Positions 46,741 through 57,384 of a stretch of DNA of 64,000 nucleotides are shown piece by piece. The translations under genes were made by a program, and so were the position numbers. This DNA comes from Megaustenia siamemsis (Eukaryota > Mollusca > Gastropoda > Stylommatophora > Ariophantidae). The notes beneath the pieces are model-generated. The model did not search any database. It saw only the letters and a program-made list of their open reading frames with translations, and was not told the origin of the DNA. The stretch spans positions 80,872,428 to 80,936,427 of the forward strand of contig JAVIAB010000041.1 in the NCBI GenBank assembly GCA_032433765.1, written 5' to 3'. The stretch's first letter is position 1; every line of letters begins with the position of its first letter.

Positions 46741-46834
46741 TAAGACTTACATACTCGGTTGTCCAATCATGCAGCAGGAGATATTGATTGACAACTAGAA
46801 AGGTGATAGAAAAATAGCAGAACTCTGACTGAAG

Positions 46835-48495
46835 ATATGCCCGCCCACAAGTTATCAGGGGCGTCGACTGAAGATATGCCCGCCCACAACTTAAGTTAAC
46901 AGGGGCGTCGACTGAAGCTATGCCCGCCCACAAGTTAAGTTATCAGGGGCGTCGACTGAAGACATGCCCGCCCACAAGTTAAGTTATCAGGGGCGTCGAC
47001 TGAAGCTGTGCCGCCCACAAGTTAAGTTATCAGGGGCGTCGACTCAAGATGTGCCCACCCACAAGCTAAGTTAGCAGGGGCGTCGACTGAAGATGTGCCC
47101 ACCCACAAGCTAAGTTATCAGGGGCGTCGACTGAAGATGTGCCCGCACACAAGTTAAGTAAGCAGGGGCGTCGACTGAAGATGTGCCCGCCCACAAGCTA
47201 AGTTATCAGGGGCGTCGACTGAAGATATGCCTGCCCACAAGTTACGTTATCAGGGGCGTCGACTGAAGATATGCCCGCCCAAAAGTTAAATTATAAGGGG
47301 CGTCGACTGAAGATATGCCCGCACACAAGTTAAGTTAGCAGGGGAGTCGACTGAAGATGTGCCCACCCACAAGCTAAGTTAGCAGGGGCGTCGACTGAAG
47401 ATGTGCCCACCCACAAGCTAAGTTAGCAGGGGCGTCGACTGAAGATGTGCCCGCCCACAAGCTAAGTTATCAGGGGCGTCGACTGAAGATATGCCCGCAC
47501 ACAAGTTAAGTAAGCAGGGGCGTCGACTGAAGATGTGCCCGCCCACAAGCTAAGTTATCAGGGGCGTCGACTGAAGATATGCCCGCCCAAAAGTTAAATT
47601 ATAAGGGGCGTCGACTGAAGATATGTCCGCCCACAAGCTAAGTTATCAGGGGCGTCGACTGAAGATATGCCTGCCCACAAGCTAAGTTAGCAGGGGCGTC
47701 GAATGAAGATGTGCCCGCCCACAAGTTGTTATCAGGGGCGTCGAATGAAAATATGCCCGCCCACAAGTTAAGTTAGCAGGGGCGTCGAATGAAAATATGC
47801 CCGCCCACAAGTTAAGTTATCAGGGGCGTCGAATGAAAATATGCCCGCCCACAAGTTAAGTTATCAGGGGCGTCGAATGAAAATATGCCCGCCCAAAAGT
47901 TAAATTATAAGGGGCGTCGACTCAAGATATGCCCGCCGACAAGTTAAGTTATCAGGGGCGTCGAATGAAAATATGCCCGCCCACAAGTTAAGTTATCAGG
48001 GGCGTCGAATGAAAATATGCCCGCCCACAAGTTAAGTTATCAGGGGCGTCGAATGAAAATATGCCCGCCCACAAGTTAAGTTAGCAGGGGCGTCGAATGA
48101 AAATATGCCCGCCCACAAGTTAAGTTATCAGGGGCGTCGAATGAAAATATGCCCGCCCACAAGTTAAGTTATCAGGGGCGTCGAATGAAAATATGCCCGC
48201 CAAAAGTTAAATTATAAGGGGCGTCGACTCAAGATATGCCCGCCGACAAGTTAAGTTAGCAGGGGCGTCGACTGAAGATATGCCCGCCCAAAAGTTAAAT
48301 TATAAGGGGCGTCGACTCAAGATATGCCCGCCGACAAGTTAAGTTAGCAGGCGCGTCGAATGAAGATATGCCCGCCCACAAGTTAAGTTAGCAGGCGCGT
48401 CGAATGAAGATATGCCCGCCCACAAGCTAAGTTAGCAGGCGCGTCGAATGAAGATATGCCCGCCCACAAGTTAAGTTATCAGGGGTGTCGACTGA
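46835..48495 (+). repeat. 44-bp minisatellite with GTCGAC/GTCGAA subtypes
   Basis: About 38 units: GGGGCGTCGACTGAAGATAT, GCCCGCCCACAAGTTAAGTT and ATCA/AGCA. The left half is mostly GTCGACTGAAGAT and the right mostly GTCGAATGAAAAT, with short unit blocks repeated (AAAAGTTAAATTATAAGG marker at about 47280, 47590, 47895, 48200 and 48290). Confidence 0.97.
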
Positions 48496-49739
48496 AGACG
48501 GGGACTAACTTTATTTTAGACACGAGCGAGAACATGAAAGAATGATTTCCTCCAACAATTTGATCAATAAAAGTTGTATCTATGTTGGAACACGACATTT
48601 GAATCTGATTCTATAAGATACAATGAAATTACGTTTACCATATCGGGTGCATTTGCTGTTTCTCTTAATTTGTGAGTAGATTTAGTTAAGATTGACATGC
48701 AACCCATGGTAAAGTTCCGCCGATGTGACTGAAGTTAGCGACAGATCGACGATCGATAACATTTCTACTCGGTGGCAGAGTTGACTTCCCTTAGCTACCA
48801 ATATGTCATCGATCTGGCTCCCCGTCCCAGAATCCACTTCGCTCTCGCTGGAAAGTTTCACTTCCCATGAATGTAGTAATGTAGTAATTCCGATAAATTT
48901 AGTAATTCCGATAAATGTAGTAATTCCGATAAATGTAGTAATTCTGATGAATGTAGTAATTCTGATGAATGTAGTAATTCCGATAAATGTAGTAATTCCG
49001 ATAAATGTAGTAATTCCGATGAATGTAGTAATTCCGATGAATGTAGTAATTCCGATGACTGTCGCCTTGTCTTAAAAGCTTCGTAACTGGCGCAATAAGT
49101 CGCAGTTAGGCGTTATTAATGTGCGAGTTTCTGAGCGTCAAATCCGTTCATGTTGGGAGTAACATCAAACTTATCTACACCGGGACGTCGATCATCTACA
49201 GTCTAGTTTTTCCAGCTCAACAATAAACACATCAATCTACTTCTGGTATTTGTAGATGTTCGCACCACGCCATCTTGGTTCAGAGAGTGCAAAACGCTTG
49301 AGCCAAAGCGGAATAGAAATGATGGGACATCCCCAGGGCAATGCCACGTTTGTACGTGGTCAGAAGAACTCTCACATTGAGGTTAATGGGTCGTAGGGGA
49401 GTTTCCATCCAACGATTCTTTGTCCTTGACCGATGATTCTAGAAACGGAACGTTCTAGAGTAACAAGACGATAAAAGCTTCTCTTGAGACTTCTTGTACT
49501 GGTGTCGAGCAAGCTTTCCTTTTATAATACAACAAGAAGTAGACAAGGGAGACTACAGCAGAACATATTTTATCTGTCAAATAAATGACAAAGTGACGTC
49601 CCCTTCTATGCCCTGGGTTAGATCTCTTGCCACATATCAATTATAATGGAATATTTGTCCGTAGATAAACATAATATGACCTTTGTCGTGACCTTGACAG
49701 ACGGTAGCAATCAATCATAATAAGTCAGTAGTTTGGTCG
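48496..49739. other. Mostly unique intergenic sequence
   Basis: It contains an 18-bp array (48872-49058, about 11 units of GTAGTAATTCCGAT(A/G)AAT). Elsewhere no gene is convincing. A frame near 49290-49375 with a CHVC motif is too short to assign. Confidence 0.4.
48872..49058 (+). repeat. 18-bp minisatellite
   Basis: About 11 units of GTAGTAATTCCGATAAAT with CCGATGAAT and CTGATGAAT variants. Confidence 0.95.
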
Positions 49740-50480
49740 AATATGAGTGTCTTATGTTGGAGGCTGTTTTACTGAACAGCTTCTCTCGTGGCTCAATCTG
49801 CCAATCCTGGACAGACAGATCCATACACAGAACGAACAAGATGTATTTGCGGTACCTGGTCTCGACTCCTTTCTCCTGCCACTTTTGTCTTCTGAGTTTG
49901 ATATCAGCGCTGCTTCCAATGTTGCTGTGCTATTTTTATTTTATTTGTGTTCTCCATGTGCTACGATCTGTAGCCAGATTTTCCCAGTTTCTTTCACTGA
50001 TAGAGAATTCCCTCAAGGAAGCCCTGCAAACATCCTTATATCTCAGCACTGGTCTGCCTTTTGGTAGAGGTCTTTCAACACAATATTTGTTTGCGAATAC
50101 GATTGTTTGCCATTCTTCTTACATGACCCAGCCACCTTAGTCTACGAATCCTAAGTGTTGCCATGATCGATGGGAGTTTGGTTCATTGTAAGACATTAGA
50201 GTTGGTTACTTTGTCCTGCCATTTGATGTTCATAATCTTTGGAAGGCAACGTACATGAAAGCTGTTTAACATTTTCTCCTGTCCTACATAGGTAGTCCAA
50301 GTTTCTGATCCGTATAGAAGTTTACTAAGCACACAACTTTGGTAATTTCGAATCTTAGTCCTATGTATTAATTTGTTGTTAGCACATGCTCTATCTTTAA
50401 GTTTACCAAATGTGGAAGCTGCCTTTCTGATTTGGGAATTTATTTCTTCTTCATGGGAAGCAATTGTTGTGACCATAGAA
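49740..50480 (-). pseudogene. LINE reverse transcriptase C-terminal fragment
   Basis: The minus strand from 50476 reads IASHEEEINSQIRKAASTFG, KLKDRACANNKLIHRTKIR, then LYGSETWTTYVGQEKMLNSF, HVRCLPKIMNIKWQDKVTN. After a frameshift come RRLRWLGHVRRM (about 50120) and KDVCRASLREFSI with ATDRSTWR (about 50030-49960), then a decayed C-rich tail near 49790. This is the post-catalytic region of a LINE RT, 5'-truncated and broken by stops and frameshifts. It belongs to a different family from 3420-4660. Confidence 0.88.
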
Positions 50481-50811
50481 CCGAGATATAAACAGATAGT
50501 AGTTTACCTCAGAAAGTTCCCATACTGCATGCTACATCTGTTTATTTTGTTCATACTAATGGCCTATTTGACTGAGATACTCTCTGCCAGGCTAGAGTAC
50601 TCTCTTGTTTTCATTGTAAAACGTTAAAGTTCCCTCCCCTACTAGGTGGCCAGGAAATGTCCTTTTATAATAGTGACCAGATTGTTTCATGGACGGCACA
50701 TCTTTGATTGATGTGGTCAGCATCACGCCAGGCTGCCTTTACTTCATACAGAAACCTCTGGTAACAATCTTTAGAAGTTGGGTGAATCCAACATATACCC
50801 ATATCCCAAAT
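50481..50811. other. Unique spacer
   Basis: Nothing recognised between the LINE fragment and the 45/48-bp array. Confidence 0.35.
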
Positions 50812-52562
50812 ACAACCCATATGTTGGGCATGTGATGAGAAGAGACAACAAGAGAAGAAGGTGGTAATATGTTGGCCATGTGATGAGAAGAGACAACAAG
50901 AGACAGTGATCATATGTTGGTCATGTGATGAGAAAAGACAACAAGAGAAAGTGATCATATGTTGGCCATGTGATGAGAAGAGACAACAAGAGACAGTGAT
51001 CATATGTTGGTCATGTGATGAGAAAAGACAACAAGAGAAAGTGATCATATGTTGGCCATGTGATGAGAAGAGACAACAAGAGAAGGTGATCATATGTTGG
51101 TCATGTGATGAGAAGAGACAACAAGAGAAGAAGATGGTCATATGTTGGCCATGTGATGAGAAGAGACAACAAGAGACGGTGATCATATGTTGGCCATGTG
51201 ATAAGAAAATACAACAAGAGTAGAAGATGGTCATATGTTGGTCATGTGATGAGAAGAGAGAAGAAGATGGTCATATGTTGGCCATGTGATGAGAAGAGAC
51301 AACAAGAGACGGTGATCATATGTTGGCCATGTGATGAGAAAATACAACAAGAGAAGAAGATGGTCATATGTTGATCATGTGATGAGAAGAGAGAAGAAGA
51401 TGGTCATATGTTGGCCATGTGATGAGAAGAGACAACAAGAGAAGAAGATGGTCATATGTTGGTCATGTGATGAGAAGAGACAACAAGAGAAGAAGATGGT
51501 CATATGTTGGTCATGTGATGAGAAGAGAGAAGAAGATGGTCATATTGTGGCCATGTGATGAGAAGAGAAAAGAAGATGGTCATATGTTGGCCATGTGATG
51601 AGAAGAGAGAAGAAGATGGTCATATGTTGGCCATGTGATGAGAAGAGAGAAGAAGATGGTCATATGTTGGCCATGTGATGAGAAGAGAAAAGAAGATGGT
51701 CATATGTTGGCCATGTGATGAGAAGAGAGAAGAAGATGGTCATATGTTGGCCATGTGATGAGAAGAGACAACAAGAGATGAAGATGGTCATATGTTGGCC
51801 ATGTGATGAGGAGTGACAACAAGAGAAGAAGATGGTCATATGTTGGCCATGTGATGAGAGGAGACAACAAGAGAAGATGGTCATATGTTGGCCATGTGAT
51901 GAGAAGAGACAACAAGAGACAGTGATCATATGTTGGTCATGTGATGAGAAGAGACAACAAGAGAAAGTGATCATATGTTGGCCATGTGATGAGAAGAGAC
52001 AACAAGAGAAAGTGATCATATGTTGGCCATGTGATGAGAAGAGACAACAAGAGAAGGTGATCATATGTTGGCCATGTGATGAGAAGAGACAACAAGAGAA
52101 GGTGATCATATGTTGGCCATGTGATGAGAAGAGACAACTAGAGAAGGTGATCATATGTTGGCCATGTGATAAGAAGAGACAACAAGAGAAGGTGATCATA
52201 TGTTGGCCATGTGATGAGAAGAGACAACAAGAGACGGTGATCATATGTTGGCCATGTGATGAGAAGAGACAACAAGAGAAGAAGATGGTCATATTGTAGC
52301 CATGTGATGAGCAGAGACAACAAGAGAAGAAGATGGTCATATGTTGGCCATGTGATGAGAAGAGACAACAAGAGAAGAAGATGGTCATATTGTAGCCATG
52401 TGATGAGCAGAGACAACAAGAGAAGAAGATGGTCATATGTTGGCCATGTGATGAGAAGAGACAACAAGAGAAGAAGATGGTCATATGTTGGCCATGTGAT
52501 GAGCAGAGACAACAAGAGAAGAAGATGGTCATATGGTGGCCATGTGATGAGAAGAGACAACA
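50812..52562 (+). repeat. 45/48-bp minisatellite built from LINE C-terminal coding sequence
   Basis: About 40 units of 48, 45 or 33-36 bp, core ATGTTGGCCATGTGATGAGA then AGAGACAACAAGAG and AAGAAGATGGTCAT or a shorter form. In one plus frame the unit reads YVGHVMRRDNKRRRWS. GHVMRRD is the hallmark C-terminal motif of LINE RTs (compare FFGHVMRREQ at 55733). The DNA right after the array continues as a LINE-like C-terminus (52563-52731). Confidence 0.95.
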
Positions 52563-52731
52563 AGAAAACCTGAAGCGCAGCATGTTACAAATAAAATCCG
52601 CCGACATGAGAAACACTAACAAGAACATTGAGACAACAATAGCGGGCAACAGCTCCCTCATCGAGGTTGACCTAATCGCTCACAACAGAGTGGTATGGCG
52701 AGATACAATGCGGGCCCTCTGCAAGGTCTGA
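52563..52731 (+). pseudogene. LINE C-terminal coding tail next to the array
   Basis: The plus frame ends NSSLIEVDLIAHNRVVWRD then TMRALCKV and TGA. The A-x-R-x-x-W-R pattern followed by a short Cys-containing end is the usual terminus of LINE RT proteins. It suggests the adjacent array arose inside such an element. Confidence 0.5.
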
Positions 52732-52814
52732 CACTTGATAATAAATATCGTCGGACACAATAGTATCTTGTTATATCATTGAAGAATGACTGACCAATGT
52801 GACATCATCGGCCC

Positions 52815-52823
52815 TGATAGATG

Positions 52824-52890
<67 letters not shown>

Positions 52891-52901
52891 GGATAGGTAG
52901 G

Positions 52902-52948
<47 letters not shown>

Positions 52949-52985
52949 GTAGGTAGGTAGGTAGGTAGGTAGGTAGGTAGGTAGG

Positions 52986-53072
<87 letters not shown>

Positions 53073-53155
53073 GTAGGTATGTAGGTAGGCAGGCAGGCAG
53101 GCAGGCAGGTCGGCAGGCAGGTAGGTAGGTAGGTAGGTAGGTAGGTAGGTAGGTA
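52815..53155 (+). repeat. Compound tetranucleotide repeat GATA/GGTA/GGCA
   Basis: Pure runs of ATAG give way to GGTA and then GGCA runs and back. It ends about 185 bp before the proposed start codon of gene 2. Confidence 0.99.
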
Positions 53156-53340
53156 AGCAAAGAATACAATTGCCGGTAAAAACAAGCCAAGAGAAAACAA
53201 GACAAATAAATCGTACATGTTCTCTACCAGGGGAAGTTGTTTCTTGGTTTCTGGGAGAACAGTTTTTAAATAATCGTTGTTGATGAATGGCCGCCAGGTA
53301 GCAACGGTCATCTGTTTATATCGTCAAGTGTCAAGTTATC

Positions 53341-53403
53341 ATGACTTCACAGTCAGTTATACAGGCCTACATGGACAGGCATCGCATTCAGGCACTGTTT
53401 GAG
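53341..53403 (+). CDS. Gene 2 exon 1: start of RII-alpha/DPY30-like docking motif
   Basis: ATG at 53341 opens 21 codons, MTSQSVIQAYMDRHRIQALF then E, ending at GAG before gcaagt. Joined in phase 0 to 56201 it continues ELMNKILKDMPEEPLVYLLR, giving one continuous amphipathic motif. It resembles the N-terminal RII-alpha/DPY30-like dimerisation-docking fold of C8orf34-type proteins, with the typical pattern L-F-E-x-L-M ... P-x-x-P-x-x-Y/F-L. The donor is a GC site (GAG|gcaagt), the standard sequence of GC-AG introns. No RNA evidence is available; the family name is from recalled resemblance. Confidence 0.68.
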
Positions 53404-54574
53404 GCAAGTTTGTCACTTTTTTGCGCTGATTATTCATTTATGGGTTTTATGAAATAGAACGGTTGCGAGTGTATAGACTGAGTGTAATGTGTAACAACAA
53501 GTCTGGGCTTGTCCGCGATAACAAATAGAAGAGATCAAATAAATGACACACAAAAGTCTTTTCAAAAAAAGTATATGCCTAACCTAATCTAAGACTTTAC
53601 CTACCAAAAAATGACTTAATTCTTTAATCCATCGTTATCTTTATGATTTAGTAAAGAAATGATGTTATTTAAGATCTGCAATAAACTAAATGTCTAAGCC
53701 TCATCAAGCTCACAGAAGGAGGTTTGTCCAGGGCTTTCTTTACATTTTACATCACAACTTCTCTTCTGTTCACTTCCTCTTCTTATATATTCCTTCAGCT
53801 GTGGAGGGAGTTACAACGTTCTATTTCTTGCCCTTCTGGCAGTCTAAACCATTGTCAAATAATGTTGTCAAATAATGTTGTCAAATAATGTTGTCAAATA
53901 ATGTTGTCAAATAACATTGTCAAATAATGTTGTCAAATAATGTTGTCAAATAACGTTGTCAAATAATGTTGTCAAATAATGTTGTCAAATAATGTTGTCC
54001 TGGTGTTTCTTGGATTTTGTTAGTCCATCTTACTCTGCAGCTACCACAAGGACGTCTTTCAGTCCATCTTATATAATATCATGTTTTGTAATGCATCATT
54101 GCAACCTTTCACATTTTTAGGGGCGTGAAAACAACCATTGATAGTCAACTATGAATGAAATGACGGAGGCCACTACTACTATAATCTATAATAATTATAT
54201 TAAACCAGACTATGCCCTATGAACCTATAATTTAAAAAAAAAACATCACTGGCTGCAGTCCTACATTGATATTGCTAGCATACAAAATGATGGAACTAAG
54301 AGCATGATGACGCCAAGCAGCTCGTCTTTCAGAGGCCAATGTTTTGTGCTTCAAACCAAATAAGAGCCTGGAGAGGTACACAATACAGTATTGGGCTAAT
54401 AGCAGTGAGTCATTGACGCATGCAGATTGCTGACATTAGAGTCAGTGAACAAGAGCTAACCAAGGGCCCATCCTACTTAGTAAATGTGTTCCCAGGAACA
54501 TGGGTAGAGGGTATAGAAATGCATAAAATGCAATTCAGCAGTAAAACTGATTGTAAAGGAGAAATGAAAAAACA
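53404..54574. other. Gene 2 intron 1, left part
   Basis: Contains a 13-bp array at 53861-53999 (about 11 units of GTTGTCAAATAAT). The remainder is unique with no recognised element. The frame at 53690-53875 is not supported. Confidence 0.4.
53861..53999 (+). repeat. 13-bp minisatellite
   Basis: About 11 units of GTTGTCAAATAAT, with rare AACATT/AACGTT forms. Confidence 0.97.
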
Positions 54575-54770
54575 TGGAGAAAAATGGTTTGGTTGAAGCT
54601 TTATGTGATTAATTGACTACACAAAGTTGAAAACGTTTCAGCTCAAAAGGCCTTCAGCAGGAACAAACAAACAACACACACACAGATATGTAAGTAATAA
54701 AATTAGTCCAACATAGCTAACTTATAATGAAGTATCTAAAACAAAATAATCCTCGAATAAGAATTATATG
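54575..54770 (-). mobile_element. Short hammerhead-like element, minus copy (left arm of inverted pair)
   Basis: The reverse complement matches 55345-55560 and 4000-4212: AGGATTATTTTGTTTTAGAT, the GTGTGTGT stretch, CTGCTGAAGGCC, TGAAACG, and TCACATAAAGCTT. Together with 55345-55560 it forms an inverted pair around a 34-bp array. Confidence 0.75.
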
Positions 54771-54821
54771 CCTTGATCCCTTACTAGTGCAGTACTGCTG
54801 CTACTCTATGTTTGTATATCG

Positions 54822-55130
54822 TGTTTACTCAAGTACATATATGTTCATTTTAGACTGTTTACTCAAGTACAAATATGTTCATTTTAGACTGTTTACTCAA
54901 GTACATATATGTTAATTTTAGACTGTTTACTCAAGTACATATATGTTAATTTTAGACTGTTTACTCAAGTACATATATGTTAATTTTACACTGTTTACTC
55001 AAGTACATATATGTTAATTTTAGACTGTTTACTCAAGTACATATATGTTAATTCTAGACTGTTTACTCAAGTACATATATGTTAATTCTAGACTGTTTAC
55101 TCAAGTACATATATGTTAATTCTAGACTAC
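54822..55130 (+). repeat. 34-bp minisatellite inside the inverted pair
   Basis: About 9 units of GACTGTTTACTCAAGTACAT, ATATGTTAATTTTA (TTCTA at the right end). Its position between inverted element copies is notable. Confidence 0.96.
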
Positions 55131-55344
55131 TCGACTGCTATTATTTTATGACCATTATCTCCTGTATTTTTACCTTAGTAATGTATTAGTACTTTTGCCA
55201 TCACTACCTTTGTCATTATTGCAATGATTACTACTTTAATTAATACCCTTCCACCTGTAGTTTGGCCCTCTCATTAGCTGGTCAACTTCATCAAATATCC
55301 TGGCCGGACTAGTCAGCACTCATTTTCCTCCTGGCCTCAGCGCA

Positions 55345-55560
55345 TTACTCAGTGGGGACATTTTTGTTTTTATTTCTCATTCTAGTTTGAGGATTATTTT
55401 GTTTTAGATACTTCATTATTAGTTAGCTATGTAGGGCTCATTGACTTACATATTTGTGTGTGTGTGGATGTTGTTTCTGCTGAAGGCCTATTGAACCGAA
55501 AAGTCATTCAAATTTGTGTCATCCATTAATTACATAAAGCTTTAACCAAAACATTTTCTT
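55345..55560 (+). mobile_element. Short hammerhead-like element, plus copy (right arm of inverted pair)
   Basis: Roughly 80% similar to the reverse complement of 54575-54770 and to 4000-4212. The CTGAAGGCC...CCGAAAA motif is at 55480-55502. Confidence 0.75.
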
Positions 55561-55574
55561 CTATTTTTTTTATT

Positions 55575-55955
55575 TACAACAGGACAACAGAAAGGATAAT
55601 CACTGGAGTCTGGTTTTACAGAAGAATGCTGAGAGTACCATGGACAGCTAAGAAGAGTAATTAAAATGTTCTGAAAGAGGTCAAAGCAAAAAGAGAGCTA
55701 ATTTCCAATATTAGGAAGAAACAATCATCATTTTTTGGCCATGTAATGAGAAGAGAACAACTGGAATATATTGTAACAACTGGAAAAATTGAGGGACAAA
55801 GAGATAGAGGGAAGCAAAGAGAAAAGATAGCAGACAGCTTAAGAGAATGGCTTGGCAGAAGGTCAACAATAGAAATGATAAATAATTGTCGCGATCAAAA
55901 GTTGTGGAGAGACATGATCACCTACGCCAGCAGGCATGGCACTTGATGATGATGA
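55575..55955 (+). pseudogene. LINE reverse transcriptase C-terminal fragment
   Basis: The plus strand reads TTERIITGVWFYRRMLRVPW, then after one stop NVLKEVKAKRELISNIRKKQ, SSFFGHVMRREQLEYIV, TTGKIEGQRDRGKQREK and QKLWRDMITYASRHGT, followed by TGATGATGATGATGG, the simple tail of the family. It belongs to the same family as 4356-4660 and is 5'-truncated after the catalytic core. Confidence 0.88.
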
Positions 55956-55994
55956 TGGGTACTGCAAAATCCATTGTCAACTATGACTGATGGA

Positions 55995-56190
55995 AGTGAC
56001 TATTTAGTAATGATTGAATGTAATAATGAGTTAAAATGACTTTCTTTGACAAGTGACTTGACTATTTAGTAATGATTGAATGTAATAATGAGTTAAAATG
56101 ACTTTCTTTGACAAGTGACTTGACTATTTAGTAATGATTGAATGTAATAATGAGTTAAAATGACTTTCTTTGACAAGTGACTTGACTATT
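55995..56190 (+). repeat. 62-bp tandem repeat, three copies, ending at a splice acceptor
   Basis: GACTATTTAGTAATGATTGA starts at 55998, 56060 and 56122. The last copy ends within the region just before the acceptor of exon 2 (atttctgtag, 56191-56200). Confidence 0.94.
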
Positions 56191-56200
56191 ATTTCTGTAG

Positions 56201-56296
56201 GAACTAATGAACAAGATTTTGAAAGACATGCCTGAGGAGCCACTTGTTTATTTGTTGAGAGCTGTTTACAAGAAGGCAGGAATGGAAATCCCACAA
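56201..56296 (+). CDS. Gene 2 exon 2: RII-alpha/DPY30-like docking motif
   Basis: This 96-bp exon (32 codons, phase 0 at both ends) has acceptor tatttctgtag and donor gtatgt. It reads ELMNKILKDMPEEPLVYLLR then AVYKKAGMEIPQ. Only this frame is open. Helix-PEEPLVYLL-helix is the signature part of the docking fold whose first helix is in exon 1. Such proteins often act in cilia or in A-kinase anchoring complexes, but that role is family knowledge and is not shown here. Confidence 0.75.
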
Positions 56297-56359
56297 GTAT
56301 GTGACAAATGTTCTGCATTTAAATCAGCTTATGACATTGAGCCATTTCACAAAGAAATG

Positions 56360-57115
56360 TTGTAGACAACGTCTGTTATCAGGGTTGTACAACTGTTGTA
56401 GACAATGTCTGTTATCAGTGTTGTAGAACTGTTGTAAACAACGTCTGTTATCAGTGTTGTTAACTGTTTAAGACATCATCTCTTATCAGTGTTGTAGAAC
56501 TGTTGTAGACAACGTCTGTTATCAGTGTTGTAGAACTGTTGTAGACAACGTCTGTTATCAGTGTTGTACAACTGTTTAAGACATCATCTCTTATCAGTGT
56601 TGTAGAACTGTTGTAGACATCATCTGTTATCAGTGTTGTAGAACTGTTGTAGATCGTCTGTTATCAGTGTTGTAGAACTGTTGTAGACAACGTCTGTTAT
56701 CAGTGTTGTACAACTGTTTAAGACATCATCTCTTATCAGTGTTGTAGAACTGTTGTAGACAACGTCTGTTATCAGTGTTGTAGAACTGTTGTAGACAATG
56801 TCTGTTATCAGTGTTGTACAACTGTTTAAGACATCATCTCTTATCAGTGTTGTAGAACTGTTTAAGATATCATCTCTTATCAGTGTTGTAGAACTGTTGT
56901 AGATATTGTCTGTTATCAGTGTTGTAGAACTGTTGCAGACATCATCTCTTATCAGTGTTGTAGAATTGTTGCAGACATCATCTGTTATCAGTGTTGTAGA
57001 ACTGTTGCAGACATCATCTGTTATCAGTGTTGTAGAACTGTTGTAGACAACGTCTGTTATCAGTGTTGTAGAAATGTTGCAGACATCGTCTGTTATTAGT
57101 GTTGTAGAACTGTTG
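56360..57115 (+). repeat. 36-bp minisatellite
   Basis: About 21 units of GTTGTAGACAACGTCTGTTA then TCAGTGTTGTAGAACT, with ACATCATCTC and TTTAAGACATC variants in regular alternation. Confidence 0.96.
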
Positions 57116-57179
57116 TTCCCTTGACTTATGTTTAAATCATGAGTCTTTACCTAAAGAAATTCATTTAATTAATAATCCT

Positions 57180-57325
57180 TCATCTTAATAAATTAAGGAA
57201 ACTCATTATTAATAAATAAAGGAAACTCATTATTAATAAATAAAGGAAACTCATAATTAATAAATAAAGGAAACTCATTATTAATAAATTAAGGAAATCC
57301 ATTATTAATAAATTAAGGAATTATC
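57180..57325 (+). repeat. 24-bp AT-rich repeat
   Basis: About 6 units of AAGGAAACTCATTATTAATA plus AATA. Confidence 0.93.
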
Positions 57326-57384
57326 AGCCTGTCTTCTCTTGTATAAATTCATGAAATAATTTTACTTACACATAAGTTGATGAA

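Noticed and set aside
49290..49375. piggyBac-like cysteine-rich end (CHVC)
   Set aside because: Only one CxxC and no other transposase motif; too short.
52771..53311. [16 protein letters not shown] membrane-like protein
   Set aside because: GATA/GGTA/GGCA microsatellite read on the minus strand.
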